Made by a program: the position numbers and the translations under genes
The notes under the pieces: model-generated
Database searches by the model: none
Told to the model about the DNA's origin: nothing
Seen by the model: the letters and a program-made list of their open reading frames with translations, nothing else
Part shown: one piece after another, positions 1 through 8,790 of the stretch
How the letters are laid out: every line of letters begins with the position of its first letter
Numbering within the stretch: the first letter of the stretch is position 1
Assembly (NCBI GenBank): GCA_947503305.1
Contig: CANNDF010000003.1
Location: forward strand, 434,001-498,000
Length of the DNA: 64,000 nucleotides
Origin: an uncultured Dokdonia sp.
GTDB taxonomy: Bacteria > Bacteroidota > Bacteroidia > Flavobacteriales > Flavobacteriaceae
Direction of reading: 5' to 3'

Positions 1-196
1 ACTTCGTTTTGGACGTATAGCATTAGTAAGTCAATTTGGCTATTATGTATACTACCCTTATGATTTTGAAGGCCGTTTTTACATAAGAGCCGGGCTTAAA
101 CGGTACTTTGGAAAACATTTTTTTGGAGCCGTTACTGTAAAGGCACATGGAGCAAAAGCTGAAGCTGTAGAATTTGGAATAGGATATCGATTATGA
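1..196 (+). CDS. Acyloxyacyl hydrolase / PagL-like lipid A deacylase, C-terminal part
   Basis: Only the last 64 codons are in the window; the gene enters from the left and stops at the TGA at 194-196. The translation ends in aromatic, glycine-rich beta strands (FGRIALVSQFGYYVYYP, then AEAVEFGIGYRL), the pattern of the last strands of a small outer-membrane beta-barrel and very close to the C-termini I recall for flavobacterial acyloxyacyl hydrolase (PagL-type lipid A deacylase) proteins. The terminal aromatic or hydrophobic residues fit an outer-membrane barrel. The stop overlaps the next start as ATGA (193-196), so the two are translationally coupled. Function is inferred from the tail only; the catalytic His/Ser lie outside the window. 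Confidence 0.6.
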   Translation, partial: LRFGRIALVSQFGYYVYYPYDFEGRFYIRAGLKRYFGKHFFGAVTVKAHGAKAEAVEFGIGYRL

Positions 197-996
197 AGTA
201 TAATTTGACATATATATTAAAAACGATACTATTGCTTTCGCGAAAGCATACATTACACCTATTAATTGCAAGTACCATTATATATAGTTGCGATTCCGAA
301 AGCGCAACAGATTGCCTTCAAACAGACGGAGATCCAATCACACGTAGTATAGAACTCCCCTTCTTTGATAAAGTGCGAACGGAAAATGATATGCGCTTAG
401 AAATTACACAAGGTGAGCAACAGCAGATTATAATTGAAACTAGAGAAAACCTTTGGAATGACTTAGTCTTCAAAGTTGAAAATGAGACGTTTGTTATGCA
501 AAATAAAAACGAATGCAATATTTTCAGAGGTTTTGGGCAGACATTAGTTAGAATTACTGTACCTAATCTGACTTTTATAAAGAATAGTGCAACTTTTGAG
601 ATACGGAGTAATGGCACCCTTAACTTTCCAGAGGTTCTTCTAGAGAGTATTACTACACTAGGCTTAGAAAGTATTAATAAAACAGGAGATTTCTTTTTAG
701 ATCTTAATACTGAGCAATTAAATGTTGTCGCCAATGGAATGAGTGATTTTCATATTACTGGCACAGCACAGCTATGTCAAATTCGATTTTCAGATGAATT
801 TCCAAAATTCTATGGAGAAAATCTTATTGCCCAAGAAGTAGTTGTAAATCATACAGGAGCTGCTCCTATGATCGTAAATCCACAAGAGAGTATTACAGGG
901 ACTATAAGAGGCACAGGGGATGTTATTTCTAGAAACATGCCACCCATAATAGATGTAGAAGAACTTTTTTCTGGAAGACTTATTTTTGAGGATTAA
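193..996 (+). CDS. Head-GIN domain (DUF2807) lipoprotein
   Basis: 267 aa. A basic N-terminus and hydrophobic stretch end in a lipobox-like IYSC (Cys33), so the mature protein is probably a membrane-anchored lipoprotein. The rest is the repetitive beta-strand pattern of DUF2807 ('putative auto-transporter adhesin, head GIN domain'): FDKVRTENDMRLEITQG at the start, then successive short strands, with ITGTIRGTGDV near the end. Its molecular role is unknown; members are common envelope proteins of Bacteroidota. The start overlaps the stop of the preceding deacylase-like gene by four bases. The palindrome GCTTTCGCGAAAGC sits in codons 14-18, inside the signal sequence (LSRK), making the n-region longer than usual. 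Confidence 0.8.
   Translation: MKYNLTYILKTILLLSRKHTLHLLIASTIIYSCDSESATDCLQTDGDPITRSIELPFFDKVRTENDMRLEITQGEQQQIIIETRENLWNDLVFKVENETFVMQNKNECNIFRGFGQTLVRITVPNLTFIKNSATFEIRSNGTLNFPEVLLESITTLGLESINKTGDFFLDLNTEQLNVVANGMSDFHITGTAQLCQIRFSDEFPKFYGENLIAQEVVVNHTGAAPMIVNPQESITGTIRGTGDVISRNMPPIIDVEELFSGRLIFED
234..247. repeat. Dispersed palindrome, copy 1
   Basis: Perfect 14-bp palindrome GCTTTCGCGAAAGC inside the signal-peptide region of the DUF2807 lipoprotein gene; read as L-S-R-K. Confidence 0.85.
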
Positions 997-1116
997 CTAC
1001 ACAAATATCTAGACAAACTACTAATTTATCAAAAGTTACGCTCTAGTCTATTATATCTTAGGGTGTTATTTTGAGTCTTTGTATCTTTATAGAGATTAAC
1101 ACTAAAAATAGTAATT

Positions 1117-1494
1117 ATGATAAAGGCAAAATATCAAAATGTCCTTGACTTAGGAGAAAAATTAAACATTCAAGATGGAGATGTAAAAGAAGAAAATGGC
1201 GTATTACATGTAAGCGGTGTAGCTGCAAATCAGTATGAAAAAAATCAAATATGGGATGCCATAAAAGCATCAGGGGGAGAAAGTCCTTCCGATATCGTTG
1301 CAGATATTAAAGTATCTGACACTTCAGTATATGCACGTCATACAGTAGCAAGTGGAGACACTCTAGGAAAAATAGCAAAACACTATTATGGAGACCCAAT
1401 GAAATACAAAGAGATCTTTGCAGCAAACACTGATATTCTTAAAAACCCTGACGTTATATTTCCAGATCAAGAATTAATCATTCCTAATTTATAA
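1117..1494 (+). CDS. LysM peptidoglycan-binding protein, Kbp/YgaU-like
   Basis: 125 aa with a C-terminal LysM domain (about residues 72-124: HTVASGDTLGKIAKHYYGDP then NPDVIFPDQELIIPNL). The N-terminal half (EKLNIQDGDVKEENGVLHVSGVA) resembles the BON-like module of E. coli Kbp (YgaU), a cytoplasmic potassium-binding BON-LysM protein. The overall length and domain order match that family, and no signal peptide is visible, also as in Kbp. Monocistronic, with its own strong terminator just downstream. The BON part is short and diverged, so potassium binding is inferred only from resemblance. Confidence 0.8.
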   Translation: MIKAKYQNVLDLGEKLNIQDGDVKEENGVLHVSGVAANQYEKNQIWDAIKASGGESPSDIVADIKVSDTSVYARHTVASGDTLGKIAKHYYGDPMKYKEIFAANTDILKNPDVIFPDQELIIPNL

Positions 1495-1514
1495 GAAGAT
1501 TATTTTCTTTTACA

Positions 1515-1557
1515 AAAAATCAAAACCCTTCCAATTTGGAAGGGTTTTGATTTTTTA
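1515..1557 (+). terminator. Rho-independent terminator after the LysM gene
   Basis: 17-bp perfect stem (AAAATCAAAACCCTTCC paired with GGAAGGGTTTTGATTTT) with a 5-nt loop and a T-run. A-rich on the other side, so it may also work for the leftward DUF349 operon. Confidence 0.85.
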
Positions 1558-1648
1558 GTCATGTCTAAAAATTTACTATTATATTCTTATTTTCAGATAT
1601 TTAAACACTTTGATTAAAAGCATCTATTTAATTGTATAAAATTTTTAG

Positions 1649-3646
1649 TTATGAGAACATTTCTCGTATTTTTTTAAGTTTTGCAGACCACATTGCCAGC
1701 TCTTCTTTGTGTTTATTGATATTCTTATGTACATCTTTTACCATAGGATTATCATCAGGAACATGCTGAAAAAAGCCAAGATTATTTTCTAACTGATTAA
1801 TCTCCGCTTTGATTTCCTGCACCTTCTTTGTGATAAAAAAGCGTTCTTTTTCAAGGGCTCTTTTATTATCTTCACTTGCTAATGACTCCATACGATTTTC
1901 GTATTTAATCATTTCTGACTCTTTCTTATCGATATCTAATTGTCCAAAAAGACCGTCCAAAGCTTTGTTAAACTGCTCGTCAATTTTCTTCTTTACGTAG
2001 GGCACTCTTCCTATACTTTTCCAATCGGCAATATGCCCTTTAATAGTTGTCAAATTTTCCTTATGATCTCCTTTTAGTTTAAGATCTTTTACAACATCGA
2101 GTAACGCCTTTTTCTTTTCATATGCCTCCTCTTCCCCTTCATTAGCTTTTCGTTTTGAAGCATGCATTCTATCAAAAAAATGATTACACGCATCCTTAAA
2201 CTGTTTCCATACCTTATCACTATCCTTACGAGGAACATGTCCTATTTTTTTCCAATCGGACTGAATCTTCTTCATTAAATCGACAGTCGTAGTAAAATCC
2301 TCATTATCCTTATTGTCCTCAGCAATCTTAATAAGGTCTAATTTTTTATTTAAGTTGGCATACTGCTCTTTCTTTTGAGACTTATAAAAATCATTTTTCT
2401 TATGATTAAACCCGCGTACAACACTTTTAAAAGTATTCCACACTTCTTCATTAGACTCTATCGGCACCTTTCCGGATTTAAAGAAAGCGTCTCTTAGAGC
2501 TTCTACATCTTTTACTTTTTGCTGAACACTTTTATGAGACTCTATAGGAAGCGCTTCAATTGCTTTGAGTTCTTCAATAATCTCATACTTCTTTTCTAGA
2601 TTAAGAACCCAGGTAGCTTCTATCTCTTTTTGCTTCTCATCCCGAGCATCATGTATTTTTTTTGTAGCGGCGCTGAATTTATCCCATATCTCATCACTAT
2701 ATTCTTTGGAAACAGGTCCTATTTCCTCTTTCCACATACGATGTAATAGTTGTAACTCCTTAAACGCCTTATTTATACTAGGCTCTTGAGAAAGCTCTTC
2801 TGCACGCTCTATAAGCTGTAACTTCTTTGCTAGATTTTCTTTAAAATGTTTGTCTCTAAACTCGCGATTCAAATGAAGTAACTCATAAAAATTATCTATA
2901 TGGTGATAATAGTTATTCCACACTAAGTTGTAACGATCTCTTGGAATATTACCCGCATTATGCCAGCGTTCTTGTATATCTTTAAATTTATTGAATGTGG
3001 TATGCACACTTTCAACACCCCCTAACTCTTCACGAAGTTGTTTTACTTCGTCTATAAGCTGTTCTCTATAAGCTAAGTTTGCTTTTTGATCTTTCTGTCT
3101 ATTTTGAAAGAACATAGCCCGTTTATTACGATATTCATAATAAACCTCATTAAATTCCTTTTTATGTGATGAAAAATATCTGAAGTCAATAATATTTCCT
3201 CCCTCTTCTAAAAATGTATTTTTTGCAACCTTTTGTTCTTCGTCAAACTGGGCATAAATAGCATTTTTAATTCCTTCGACATGCTCTTTAATATCCTGTA
3301 TTTTCTCGTTGGCAATTAATGTTTGTAGTTCTTTAAGCAACTCTTCTTTTGTAAGAGAAGTATACTCTTTTTTGGGAATCTCTCTAGGAGCAACTACCTC
3401 CTTGGCTTTTTCGGAAGACGTTTGATCATCAGATACAGGCTCTTCAGGAATCGCCTCATTTAACTCCTCTTCGTCAATTTCAGCTTCTATAGACGCCTCT
3501 GTAGGCAATTCTGTAGCTGCTGCTTCTGCGGCTAGTGCTTCTATTTCTTCTTGAAGACCTTTTTCAGGTTTATGCACTGTTTCTTCTGGAGTTACGGCTT
3601 CAGCATTCTTCTTTTCTGGATCTTGAGATTGGTTTTCTTCAGACAT
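1649..3646 (-). CDS. DUF349 repeat protein
   Basis: 665 aa from the ATG at 3646; a TTG three codons earlier is also open. Residues 1-110 are acidic, Glu/Pro-rich and probably disordered. The remainder is a long alpha-helical array of DUF349 units, each with a conserved W: WHNAGNIPRDRYNLVWNNY, WKEEIGPVSKEYSDEIWDKF, FKSGKVPIESNEEVWNTF, WKKIGHVPRKDSDKVWKQF and WKSIGRVPYVKKKIDEQF, i.e. at least five units. A coiled coil closes the protein. DUF349 function is not established; no catalytic motif is visible. It is the last gene of the leftward group that includes aroE and the two DUF368 genes, 75 bp after aroE. Confidence 0.85.
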   Translation of the reverse strand: MSEENQSQDPEKKNAEAVTPEETVHKPEKGLQEEIEALAAEAAATELPTEASIEAEIDEEELNEAIPEEPVSDDQTSSEKAKEVVAPREIPKKEYTSLTKEELLKELQTLIANEKIQDIKEHVEGIKNAIYAQFDEEQKVAKNTFLEEGGNIIDFRYFSSHKKEFNEVYYEYRNKRAMFFQNRQKDQKANLAYREQLIDEVKQLREELGGVESVHTTFNKFKDIQERWHNAGNIPRDRYNLVWNNYYHHIDNFYELLHLNREFRDKHFKENLAKKLQLIERAEELSQEPSINKAFKELQLLHRMWKEEIGPVSKEYSDEIWDKFSAATKKIHDARDEKQKEIEATWVLNLEKKYEIIEELKAIEALPIESHKSVQQKVKDVEALRDAFFKSGKVPIESNEEVWNTFKSVVRGFNHKKNDFYKSQKKEQYANLNKKLDLIKIAEDNKDNEDFTTTVDLMKKIQSDWKKIGHVPRKDSDKVWKQFKDACNHFFDRMHASKRKANEGEEEAYEKKKALLDVVKDLKLKGDHKENLTTIKGHIADWKSIGRVPYVKKKIDEQFNKALDGLFGQLDIDKKESEMIKYENRMESLASEDNKRALEKERFFITKKVQEIKAEINQLENNLGFFQHVPDDNPMVKDVHKNINKHKEELAMWSAKLKKIREMFS

Positions 3647-3721
3647 TTGTTTCAATGTTATAGTTCATCTTTAAAAAGCTAAAGATACTAACTACCAATA
3701 GAAATACAAGAAATAATGAGA

Positions 3722-4468
3722 TTATGCTTTATTCCAAATATCCCAGGCAGCTTCTGCTTGTAATTCAAGCATTCGTAACCCATTTATTATTGCAGCTCCC
3801 TGTGTTGAACCTTTATCCAAAAAAGCTGTCAACTCCGGGTTATAAATAAGGTCATAAAGTATATGCTTACTACCTATATATTGATATGGGATTTCTGGGT
3901 ATTTTTCTATTTCAGGAAACGTACCTAAAGGAGTACAATTTATAATAAGTGTAGTTTCTTCCATCACAGAAGCACTTATATCTTCATAAATGATTGTGTT
4001 TTCTTTCCGCTTTCGCGAAACGTATTGACAATGAACACCTCTTTTTTCTAATGCATACCAAACAGCTTTAGATGCACCACCCGTACCCAAAATAAGTGCT
4101 TTTTTAAGTCTCTCGCCAGTAAAAATATTAGGAAATTTTTCCAACAAAGCATTTTCAAAACCAATATAATCAGTATTGTACCCTATTAAATCTCCATCAG
4201 AAGTTCGTTTTATTGTATTTACAGCTCCTATAGCTAGGGCATCAGCGTTCAGAGTATCTAGCAATGGTATAACAGCTTCTTTATAGGGAATGGTTACATT
4301 AAAGCCCGATATTGTAGTATTCTCAAGATATGCGTGTACCTCCTCTATTGTAGCACAGTCAAAATTTACATAAGAAGCCTTAATAGCCTCCTGCTTAAAC
4401 TTTGAAGCAAAATACGATCTAGAAAAAGAATAATCTATATGCTTTCCTAAAAGGCCATATTTATCCAT
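3722..4468 (-). CDS. aroE: Shikimate dehydrogenase (NADP+)
   Basis: 248 aa from the ATG at 4468; longer forms would need a TTG at 4504 or an ATG at 4489, and 4468 gives the standard N-terminus MDKYGLLGKHIDYSFSRSYF. It reduces 3-dehydroshikimate to shikimate in aromatic biosynthesis, in the cytoplasm. Visible motifs: shikimate-binding SFSRSYF, NVTIPYKEAV with the catalytic Lys, GAVNTI, NTDYIGF with the catalytic Asp, the nucleotide-binding loop GTGGASKAVWYAL, INCTPLGT, and the C-terminal ING...QAEAAWDIW. Length is typical for Bacteroidota AroE. The start overlaps the stop of the upstream DUF368 gene (ATGGATAA, 4468-4461), indicating coupling. A dispersed palindrome encodes VSRKR just after the Rossmann loop. 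Confidence 0.95.
   Translation of the reverse strand: MDKYGLLGKHIDYSFSRSYFASKFKQEAIKASYVNFDCATIEEVHAYLENTTISGFNVTIPYKEAVIPLLDTLNADALAIGAVNTIKRTSDGDLIGYNTDYIGFENALLEKFPNIFTGERLKKALILGTGGASKAVWYALEKRGVHCQYVSRKRKENTIIYEDISASVMEETTLIINCTPLGTFPEIEKYPEIPYQYIGSKHILYDLIYNPELTAFLDKGSTQGAAIINGLRMLELQAEAAWDIWNKA
4009..4022. repeat. Dispersed palindrome, copy 2
   Basis: GCTTTCGCGAAACG (core TTTCGCGAAA perfect, one arm base changed) within aroE; on the coding strand read as V-S-R-K-R. Confidence 0.8.
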
Positions 4469-5480
4469 GTGATCGCGTCTTTTCTCCATATTTTCCAAGT
4501 GCAACTACAATAAATATTCCCAAAAGGATAAAAAATACGGCAAGTACATTCCCTATTGTAAAATCTGAAGGAAGAAAACGGTCATAATTATCTAATATCG
4601 GGTCCCCATTGATATCCATAAGTCTTTTCCCATTTTCTATCTTATAGACTTCTTCTTTCCATGGCCATACCACACCTAAAGAGCCTGCGATAAAACCTAA
4701 AATAACAGCATTTGTAGCACTTTTAAAATGCTTTAGTAAATAGCCCAAAAAATGAGATAATGTCACCAAGCCCGTAAGAGAACCCGCCGCAAAGACCACT
4801 AATACTTTAATCAAACGCATTTGTTCTTCATCATCTAGAAAGCTAAAATCCCAGGTGATAATATCTACCAGCATCATGTATAAGGCGTTTACAGAATCTA
4901 CCAATAGAAGTACGTAGTTACCAAACAATATAAGAATAAAAGAGCCCGAAAGTCCAGGAAGTGTCATCCCAGAGACCCCTATAATCCCACAAAAAAATAC
5001 AAAAATTAAATTATCATTTTCCTGAGCAGGTTCTAGCAGACTAATACTCACTCCTACAATGACACCTAATAACATGAGAGCTATATTACGTCTACCCCAA
5101 TCTTCAAAATCTTTGCCTATATAATATATAGAGCCTATTATCATTCCAAAAAATGTACTCCATACCAGTAATGGATAATTTTTTAATGCTAGGTCCAATA
5201 ATAGAGAAACACTAAAATAACTGATAAGCATTCCCAGGATAAGTAATCCTAAAAATTTACCATTAATATACCTCCAGAAACTTTTAAAACGTCCTCCCAG
5301 TAGAAGTCGCAATGCCTTTCCATTAATTTTTTGGAGTGACTGGATAAATTCCTCGTAAAACCCTGCTACAAAAGCAACTACACCTCCTGAAACTCCAGGT
5401 ACTTTATTTGCTGCGCCCATAGCCAGCCCCTTAAGAACTAACCAAAACTTATCCATAAAAGTTCTAGTATCAGTCTGCAT
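4461..5480 (-). CDS. DUF368 polyprenyl-phosphate translocase (PopT family), paralogue 2
   Basis: 339 aa, polytopic inner-membrane protein with roughly 8-9 hydrophobic segments. It shows the two family signatures, one per half: KGLAMGAANKVPGVSGG near the N-terminus and LPGLSGSFILILFGNYVLLL in the middle, the inverted duplication of DUF368. DUF368 proteins were shown in other bacteria (PopT) to return undecaprenyl phosphate across the cytoplasmic membrane for reuse in peptidoglycan and surface polymer synthesis. The start overlaps the previous DUF368 stop by 11 bp and its stop overlaps aroE. The second signature has Leu (PGLSGS) where the paralogue has Val. Substrate is inferred from the family. 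Confidence 0.88.
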   Translation of the reverse strand: MQTDTRTFMDKFWLVLKGLAMGAANKVPGVSGGVVAFVAGFYEEFIQSLQKINGKALRLLLGGRFKSFWRYINGKFLGLLILGMLISYFSVSLLLDLALKNYPLLVWSTFFGMIIGSIYYIGKDFEDWGRRNIALMLLGVIVGVSISLLEPAQENDNLIFVFFCGIIGVSGMTLPGLSGSFILILFGNYVLLLVDSVNALYMMLVDIITWDFSFLDDEEQMRLIKVLVVFAAGSLTGLVTLSHFLGYLLKHFKSATNAVILGFIAGSLGVVWPWKEEVYKIENGKRLMDINGDPILDNYDRFLPSDFTIGNVLAVFFILLGIFIVVALGKYGEKTRSHG

Positions 5481-6444
5481 TTACTCCTTTTTTAACAGCT
5501 ATTTTTTCCAGAATTAGAATAACTAGAAACCCAACTATAGCAGATATGATTGCATAGACTACAAGAGCCTCTCCTTCAAAAGAGGAGGGCATAATACTTT
5601 TTTCTATTAAAGGAACTTCATCACCATGCCTATCTATACGAGTACTTAACACCTCTTTCCATGGCCAGATCTTATTAAGTGATCCTATCATAAACCCGGT
5701 AAGTATGGCTAAGGTGAGTTGTTTTTTATGAGTAAACATCCAGTTAAGTGCCTTAGAAAATACCTTTAACCCTACTATACACCCTAAAATGAATAGGGTA
5801 ACCTTGAAAAAACTTGTTTTAACTAATTCCCAATCTCCTGTAGTAACTCCAGAGATAAAATCTGTTAATGTACCTAAAACAAGGCCATAAGATCCTAGTA
5901 GTACTAAAATAAAAGATCCAGAAACCCCAGGTAATATCATGGCAATAATGGCAATACAACCTGAGATAAAAAAGAAATACCAGATATCTGGAGCCTCACT
6001 CGGTGTAGCAATAGTTATAATGTAAGCAATGGCTACACCTAATAGCATCACTAGAATGGTAGCTAGATTCCAACGTGTAATTTGTTTTCCTATATAGATA
6101 ATACTTGCTATTACTAACCCGAAGAAAAATGACCAAACGATAATAGGATGGTGTTCTAGCAAATAGGAAATCAGTTTGGCTAACGAGAGGATACTTATAA
6201 AAATTCCTATAAATAAACTTAATAAGAACCCTAGGTTGTATTTTTCAAAAACAACCTTTATCCCCTCTTTTTTCCATACTTTAAAGATACCAAAGTTAAG
6301 CGCATCTATAGTCTCTATGAGCTCTTGGTAGATTCCGGAAATAAAAGCTATAGTCCCTCCAGAAACCCCCGGAACAACATCTGCTGCTCCCATTGCCATC
6401 CCTTTGAGTAGTATATAAAAATAGGAAAGCTTGGATCTGGACAT
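5470..6444 (-). CDS. DUF368 polyprenyl-phosphate translocase (PopT family), paralogue 1
   Basis: 324 aa, polytopic membrane protein closely related to the next gene. Signatures KGMAMGAADVVPGVSGGTIAF (about residues 14-34) and LPGVSGSFILVLLGSYGLVL in the second half, plus IGSLNKIWPWKEVL, which both paralogues share. By family knowledge it is expected to recycle undecaprenyl phosphate from the outer to the inner leaflet. Two tandem, diverged copies in an overlapping operon suggest division of labour (different lipid carriers, pH or ion coupling) or a heterodimer; the sequence does not decide which. Confidence 0.88.
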   Translation of the reverse strand: MSRSKLSYFYILLKGMAMGAADVVPGVSGGTIAFISGIYQELIETIDALNFGIFKVWKKEGIKVVFEKYNLGFLLSLFIGIFISILSLAKLISYLLEHHPIIVWSFFFGLVIASIIYIGKQITRWNLATILVMLLGVAIAYIITIATPSEAPDIWYFFFISGCIAIIAMILPGVSGSFILVLLGSYGLVLGTLTDFISGVTTGDWELVKTSFFKVTLFILGCIVGLKVFSKALNWMFTHKKQLTLAILTGFMIGSLNKIWPWKEVLSTRIDRHGDEVPLIEKSIMPSSFEGEALVVYAIISAIVGFLVILILEKIAVKKGVNAD

Positions 6445-6527
6445 AGATTGGTTAGTTATTTTCTTGCATACGAAAATACTAGCTTTACATAAGAAGACCT
6501 ACTGAATACAAATAATTTTAATTCTGA

Positions 6528-7913
6528 TTACCTACTATACTTAGCCAGAAGTTCTTTTACTTCTTTTTTTACATATACATATGGGAACAATTCTTCCAGA
6601 ATAATAGCAAATTCCGGGTCGCTTTTTAATGCGTTTTTAAGAAAATACCGTCCTTGGATGTCATTCCCTTTATTATAATTTAATCCAGAAAGACGATACA
6701 TAATCTCTACATTTTCTGGATAAAACTCTAAGGATTGTGTGAGAATAGTAGTCGCGGCATCTGTCTCCCCTATATGTAATAAGATATCTGCATGAGAAAG
6801 CCAGGTTTGCAATTCATAATTTCCTAACTCTAATGTACGTCTATAACCATGCTCTGCTTCTTCATAAAATTTTAAACGATGATTGATTTTTGCATAACGT
6901 TTCCAGTAGAGGACATTTTCGCTATCAATATTTATTGCTTTATTAATATAATAGAGCGCTTTCTGGTAATTGAGACGCTTATGATAAAAATCTGTGATAG
7001 CAATCCACCCATTATCCAATAAAGGATCTTCATGCACACATAATTTATAGTACTTTAAAGCATTTTCATCACTTCCTAGTTTATCATAGCATTTTCCCAT
7101 ACGTAATAATGCAAAAGAAGTAGGATCATCTAGCTCTAATGTTATTTGGTAATTCTCAAGCGCTTCATGATAGCGCCCCAGTTTTTCAAGAACCTTCCCT
7201 TTTTCCAGATATGCTCCTATAAAACGATCATCACTTATTACTGCAAAATCAAAAGCAGAAAGCGCTTTTTCATAATGCTTAAGATCAAAATATTGTTTTC
7301 CTACTTGATGCCATGCAACTTCACAATACGGGTTTTTATCTAAAAACATATTGAGATAATCTATAGCCTCTTCATGCTGCTCTAAAAAATCAAAACAATA
7401 AATAATATTATATAAGGAACTATAATCACTCTCATCCAGTTCTAGACATTTCATAAAATTATACTTAGCATTATGAAAATCATCTATAAATAAATACTCC
7501 ATTCCTATGAGAGAGTATACATCCGAAGGTTCGGAGGTAAGATCTACGGCCATTTCTAATAAATCAATAGCCTTTCTATGTTTATCTTGTTTACTATAGA
7601 TATTTGCTTTCTGAATATATATCTCCTCATTAGTAGGCTCTAGCTCATACAATTCTGTAAGAATTGCATCTGCAAGATCAAATTTGTTTTCAAAAATAAA
7701 TATTTCGGCTTTATATAATCGAAGGTTTGTAGATGTAGGGTGCTGTTCTAATCCTAGTTTTACAGCTTTACGAGCTAAGGCAATTTTACCGTCTTCTATA
7801 TAGTGATTTGCGATAGCCTCAAATTCTTCGGAGTCAAAGAAGGTTACGTTATTTGTCTTTAACATAGACTCAAAACGTGTGAGCGATAAGTTTTCTTCTG
7901 GGTTGTAATCCAT
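6528..7913 (-). CDS. TPR repeat protein
   Basis: 461 aa from the ATG at 7913 (a second ATG two codons upstream at 7919 is equally open). It consists almost wholly of tetratricopeptide repeats from residue ~30: units such as ALSAFDFAVISDDRFIGAYLEKGKVLEKLGR, spaced 34 residues, run to the C-terminus; I count about eleven. No signal peptide, no catalytic motif, so a cytoplasmic scaffold. First gene of the leftward group TPR - DUF368 - DUF368 - aroE - DUF349, 83 bp ahead of the first DUF368 gene. No specific partner can be named from sequence. Confidence 0.85.
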   Translation of the reverse strand: MDYNPEENLSLTRFESMLKTNNVTFFDSEEFEAIANHYIEDGKIALARKAVKLGLEQHPTSTNLRLYKAEIFIFENKFDLADAILTELYELEPTNEEIYIQKANIYSKQDKHRKAIDLLEMAVDLTSEPSDVYSLIGMEYLFIDDFHNAKYNFMKCLELDESDYSSLYNIIYCFDFLEQHEEAIDYLNMFLDKNPYCEVAWHQVGKQYFDLKHYEKALSAFDFAVISDDRFIGAYLEKGKVLEKLGRYHEALENYQITLELDDPTSFALLRMGKCYDKLGSDENALKYYKLCVHEDPLLDNGWIAITDFYHKRLNYQKALYYINKAINIDSENVLYWKRYAKINHRLKFYEEAEHGYRRTLELGNYELQTWLSHADILLHIGETDAATTILTQSLEFYPENVEIMYRLSGLNYNKGNDIQGRYFLKNALKSDPEFAIILEELFPYVYVKKEVKELLAKYSR

Positions 7914-8133
7914 ACACATGCATTTATGTATTACTTATTCATAAAATTAACAATGTTTCGTAACCCTCTACTTTTTCATTGCAAGAGTTGTCAACATAGT
8001 AATTAACAGCCAATAATCAAGCCAAACTATATCGTGGCAGTTCTATATATATACATAAATTCTGTTGTTGCAATCTTAGTTAGGACACGATTTATACAAT
8101 TCAGGTAGCGATCACAACAGTTGAGTAGAATTT

Positions 8134-8155
8134 GTTCGCTTTCGCGAAAGCGAAC
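8134..8155. repeat. Dispersed palindrome, copy 3 (longest, 22 bp)
   Basis: Perfect 22-bp palindrome: arms GTTCGCTTTCG / CGAAAGCGAAC around the common CGCG centre. Noncoding, 50 bp before the DUF2141 start codon. Confidence 0.85.
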
Positions 8156-8204
8156 GGATACTTTTACCCTGTCAATCAATACTAACACTATAAAAAACAC
8201 TATT

Positions 8205-8621
8205 ATGAGAACATTAATCTATTTTATCTTATTGACTTTATCCTCCATTACGTATGCGCAAGACAAAGATGGCGTAACGATTACTGTAGTAATTGAAAAT
8301 CTTCAAAACAACGAAGGAAAAGTATCTGCCGCATTATATAATGAAGCGACATTTATGAAAGCAGCTCCCATAAATGCAAACGAAGCAAAACCAGAGAATA
8401 ATAAAGCCTCTTTTACACTTGAAAATGTACAACCTGGAGAATATGGGATTGTTTCTTTACATGATCTTAATGAAAACGGACGTATGGACTTTGAAGAAAG
8501 CGGTATGCCATTAGAACCTTATGGAGTATCTGGAAATAAAATGAGTTTTGGCCCTCCAAGTTGGGCAGATGCAAAATTTGAGGTAGGTACTGAAGATATG
8601 ACAGTGCATATCAAAATGTAA
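8205..8621 (+). CDS. Exported DUF2141 protein
   Basis: 138 aa from the ATG at 8205. This start gives a clean Sec signal peptide (MRTLIYFILLTLSSITYAQ, cut after AQ) and follows the A-rich leader TAAAAAACACTATT typical of this genome; extending upstream to 8121 would place a basic non-signal region and a dispersed palindrome in the protein. The mature part is a single DUF2141 beta-sandwich with the family hallmarks GEYGIVSLHDLNENGRMD (a DxNxNGxxD calcium-loop-like motif), ESGMPLEPYGVSG and FGPPSWADAKFEV. The family is periplasmic or secreted, function unknown. Monocistronic with its own terminator. Confidence 0.85.
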   Translation: MRTLIYFILLTLSSITYAQDKDGVTITVVIENLQNNEGKVSAALYNEATFMKAAPINANEAKPENNKASFTLENVQPGEYGIVSLHDLNENGRMDFEESGMPLEPYGVSGNKMSFGPPSWADAKFEVGTEDMTVHIKM

Positions 8622-8641
8622 TGACATATCATACTAAAATA

Positions 8642-8680
8642 TATCCGATACCTCTTAAAATAGAGGTGTCGGATTTTTTT
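8642..8680 (+). terminator. Terminator after DUF2141
   Basis: Stem ATCCGATACCTCT / AGAGGTGTCGGAT (one G-T pair), 6-nt loop, followed by seven T. Confidence 0.85.
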
Positions 8681-8761
8681 ATTTCTATAGAATACCCTTT
8701 CTATAATCATAAATAAAAACTAATATATGTGAGAAACTAATAGTTTTTATCGATAGGTTTG

Positions 8762-8769
8762 TATTTTTG
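8762..8769 (+). promoter_or_regulatory. Possible -7 box for oxyR
   Basis: TATTTTTG matches the Bacteroidota -7 consensus TAnnTTTG, 22 bp before the oxyR start. No good TTTG is seen at the -33 position, so support is partial. Confidence 0.4.
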
Positions 8770-8790
8770 TAAGATAATACACCTTGATTT

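Noticed and set aside
318-734. 138-aa reverse-strand ORF within the DUF2807 gene
   Set aside because: Antisense shadow: no family features, no leader, fully covered by a well-supported gene.
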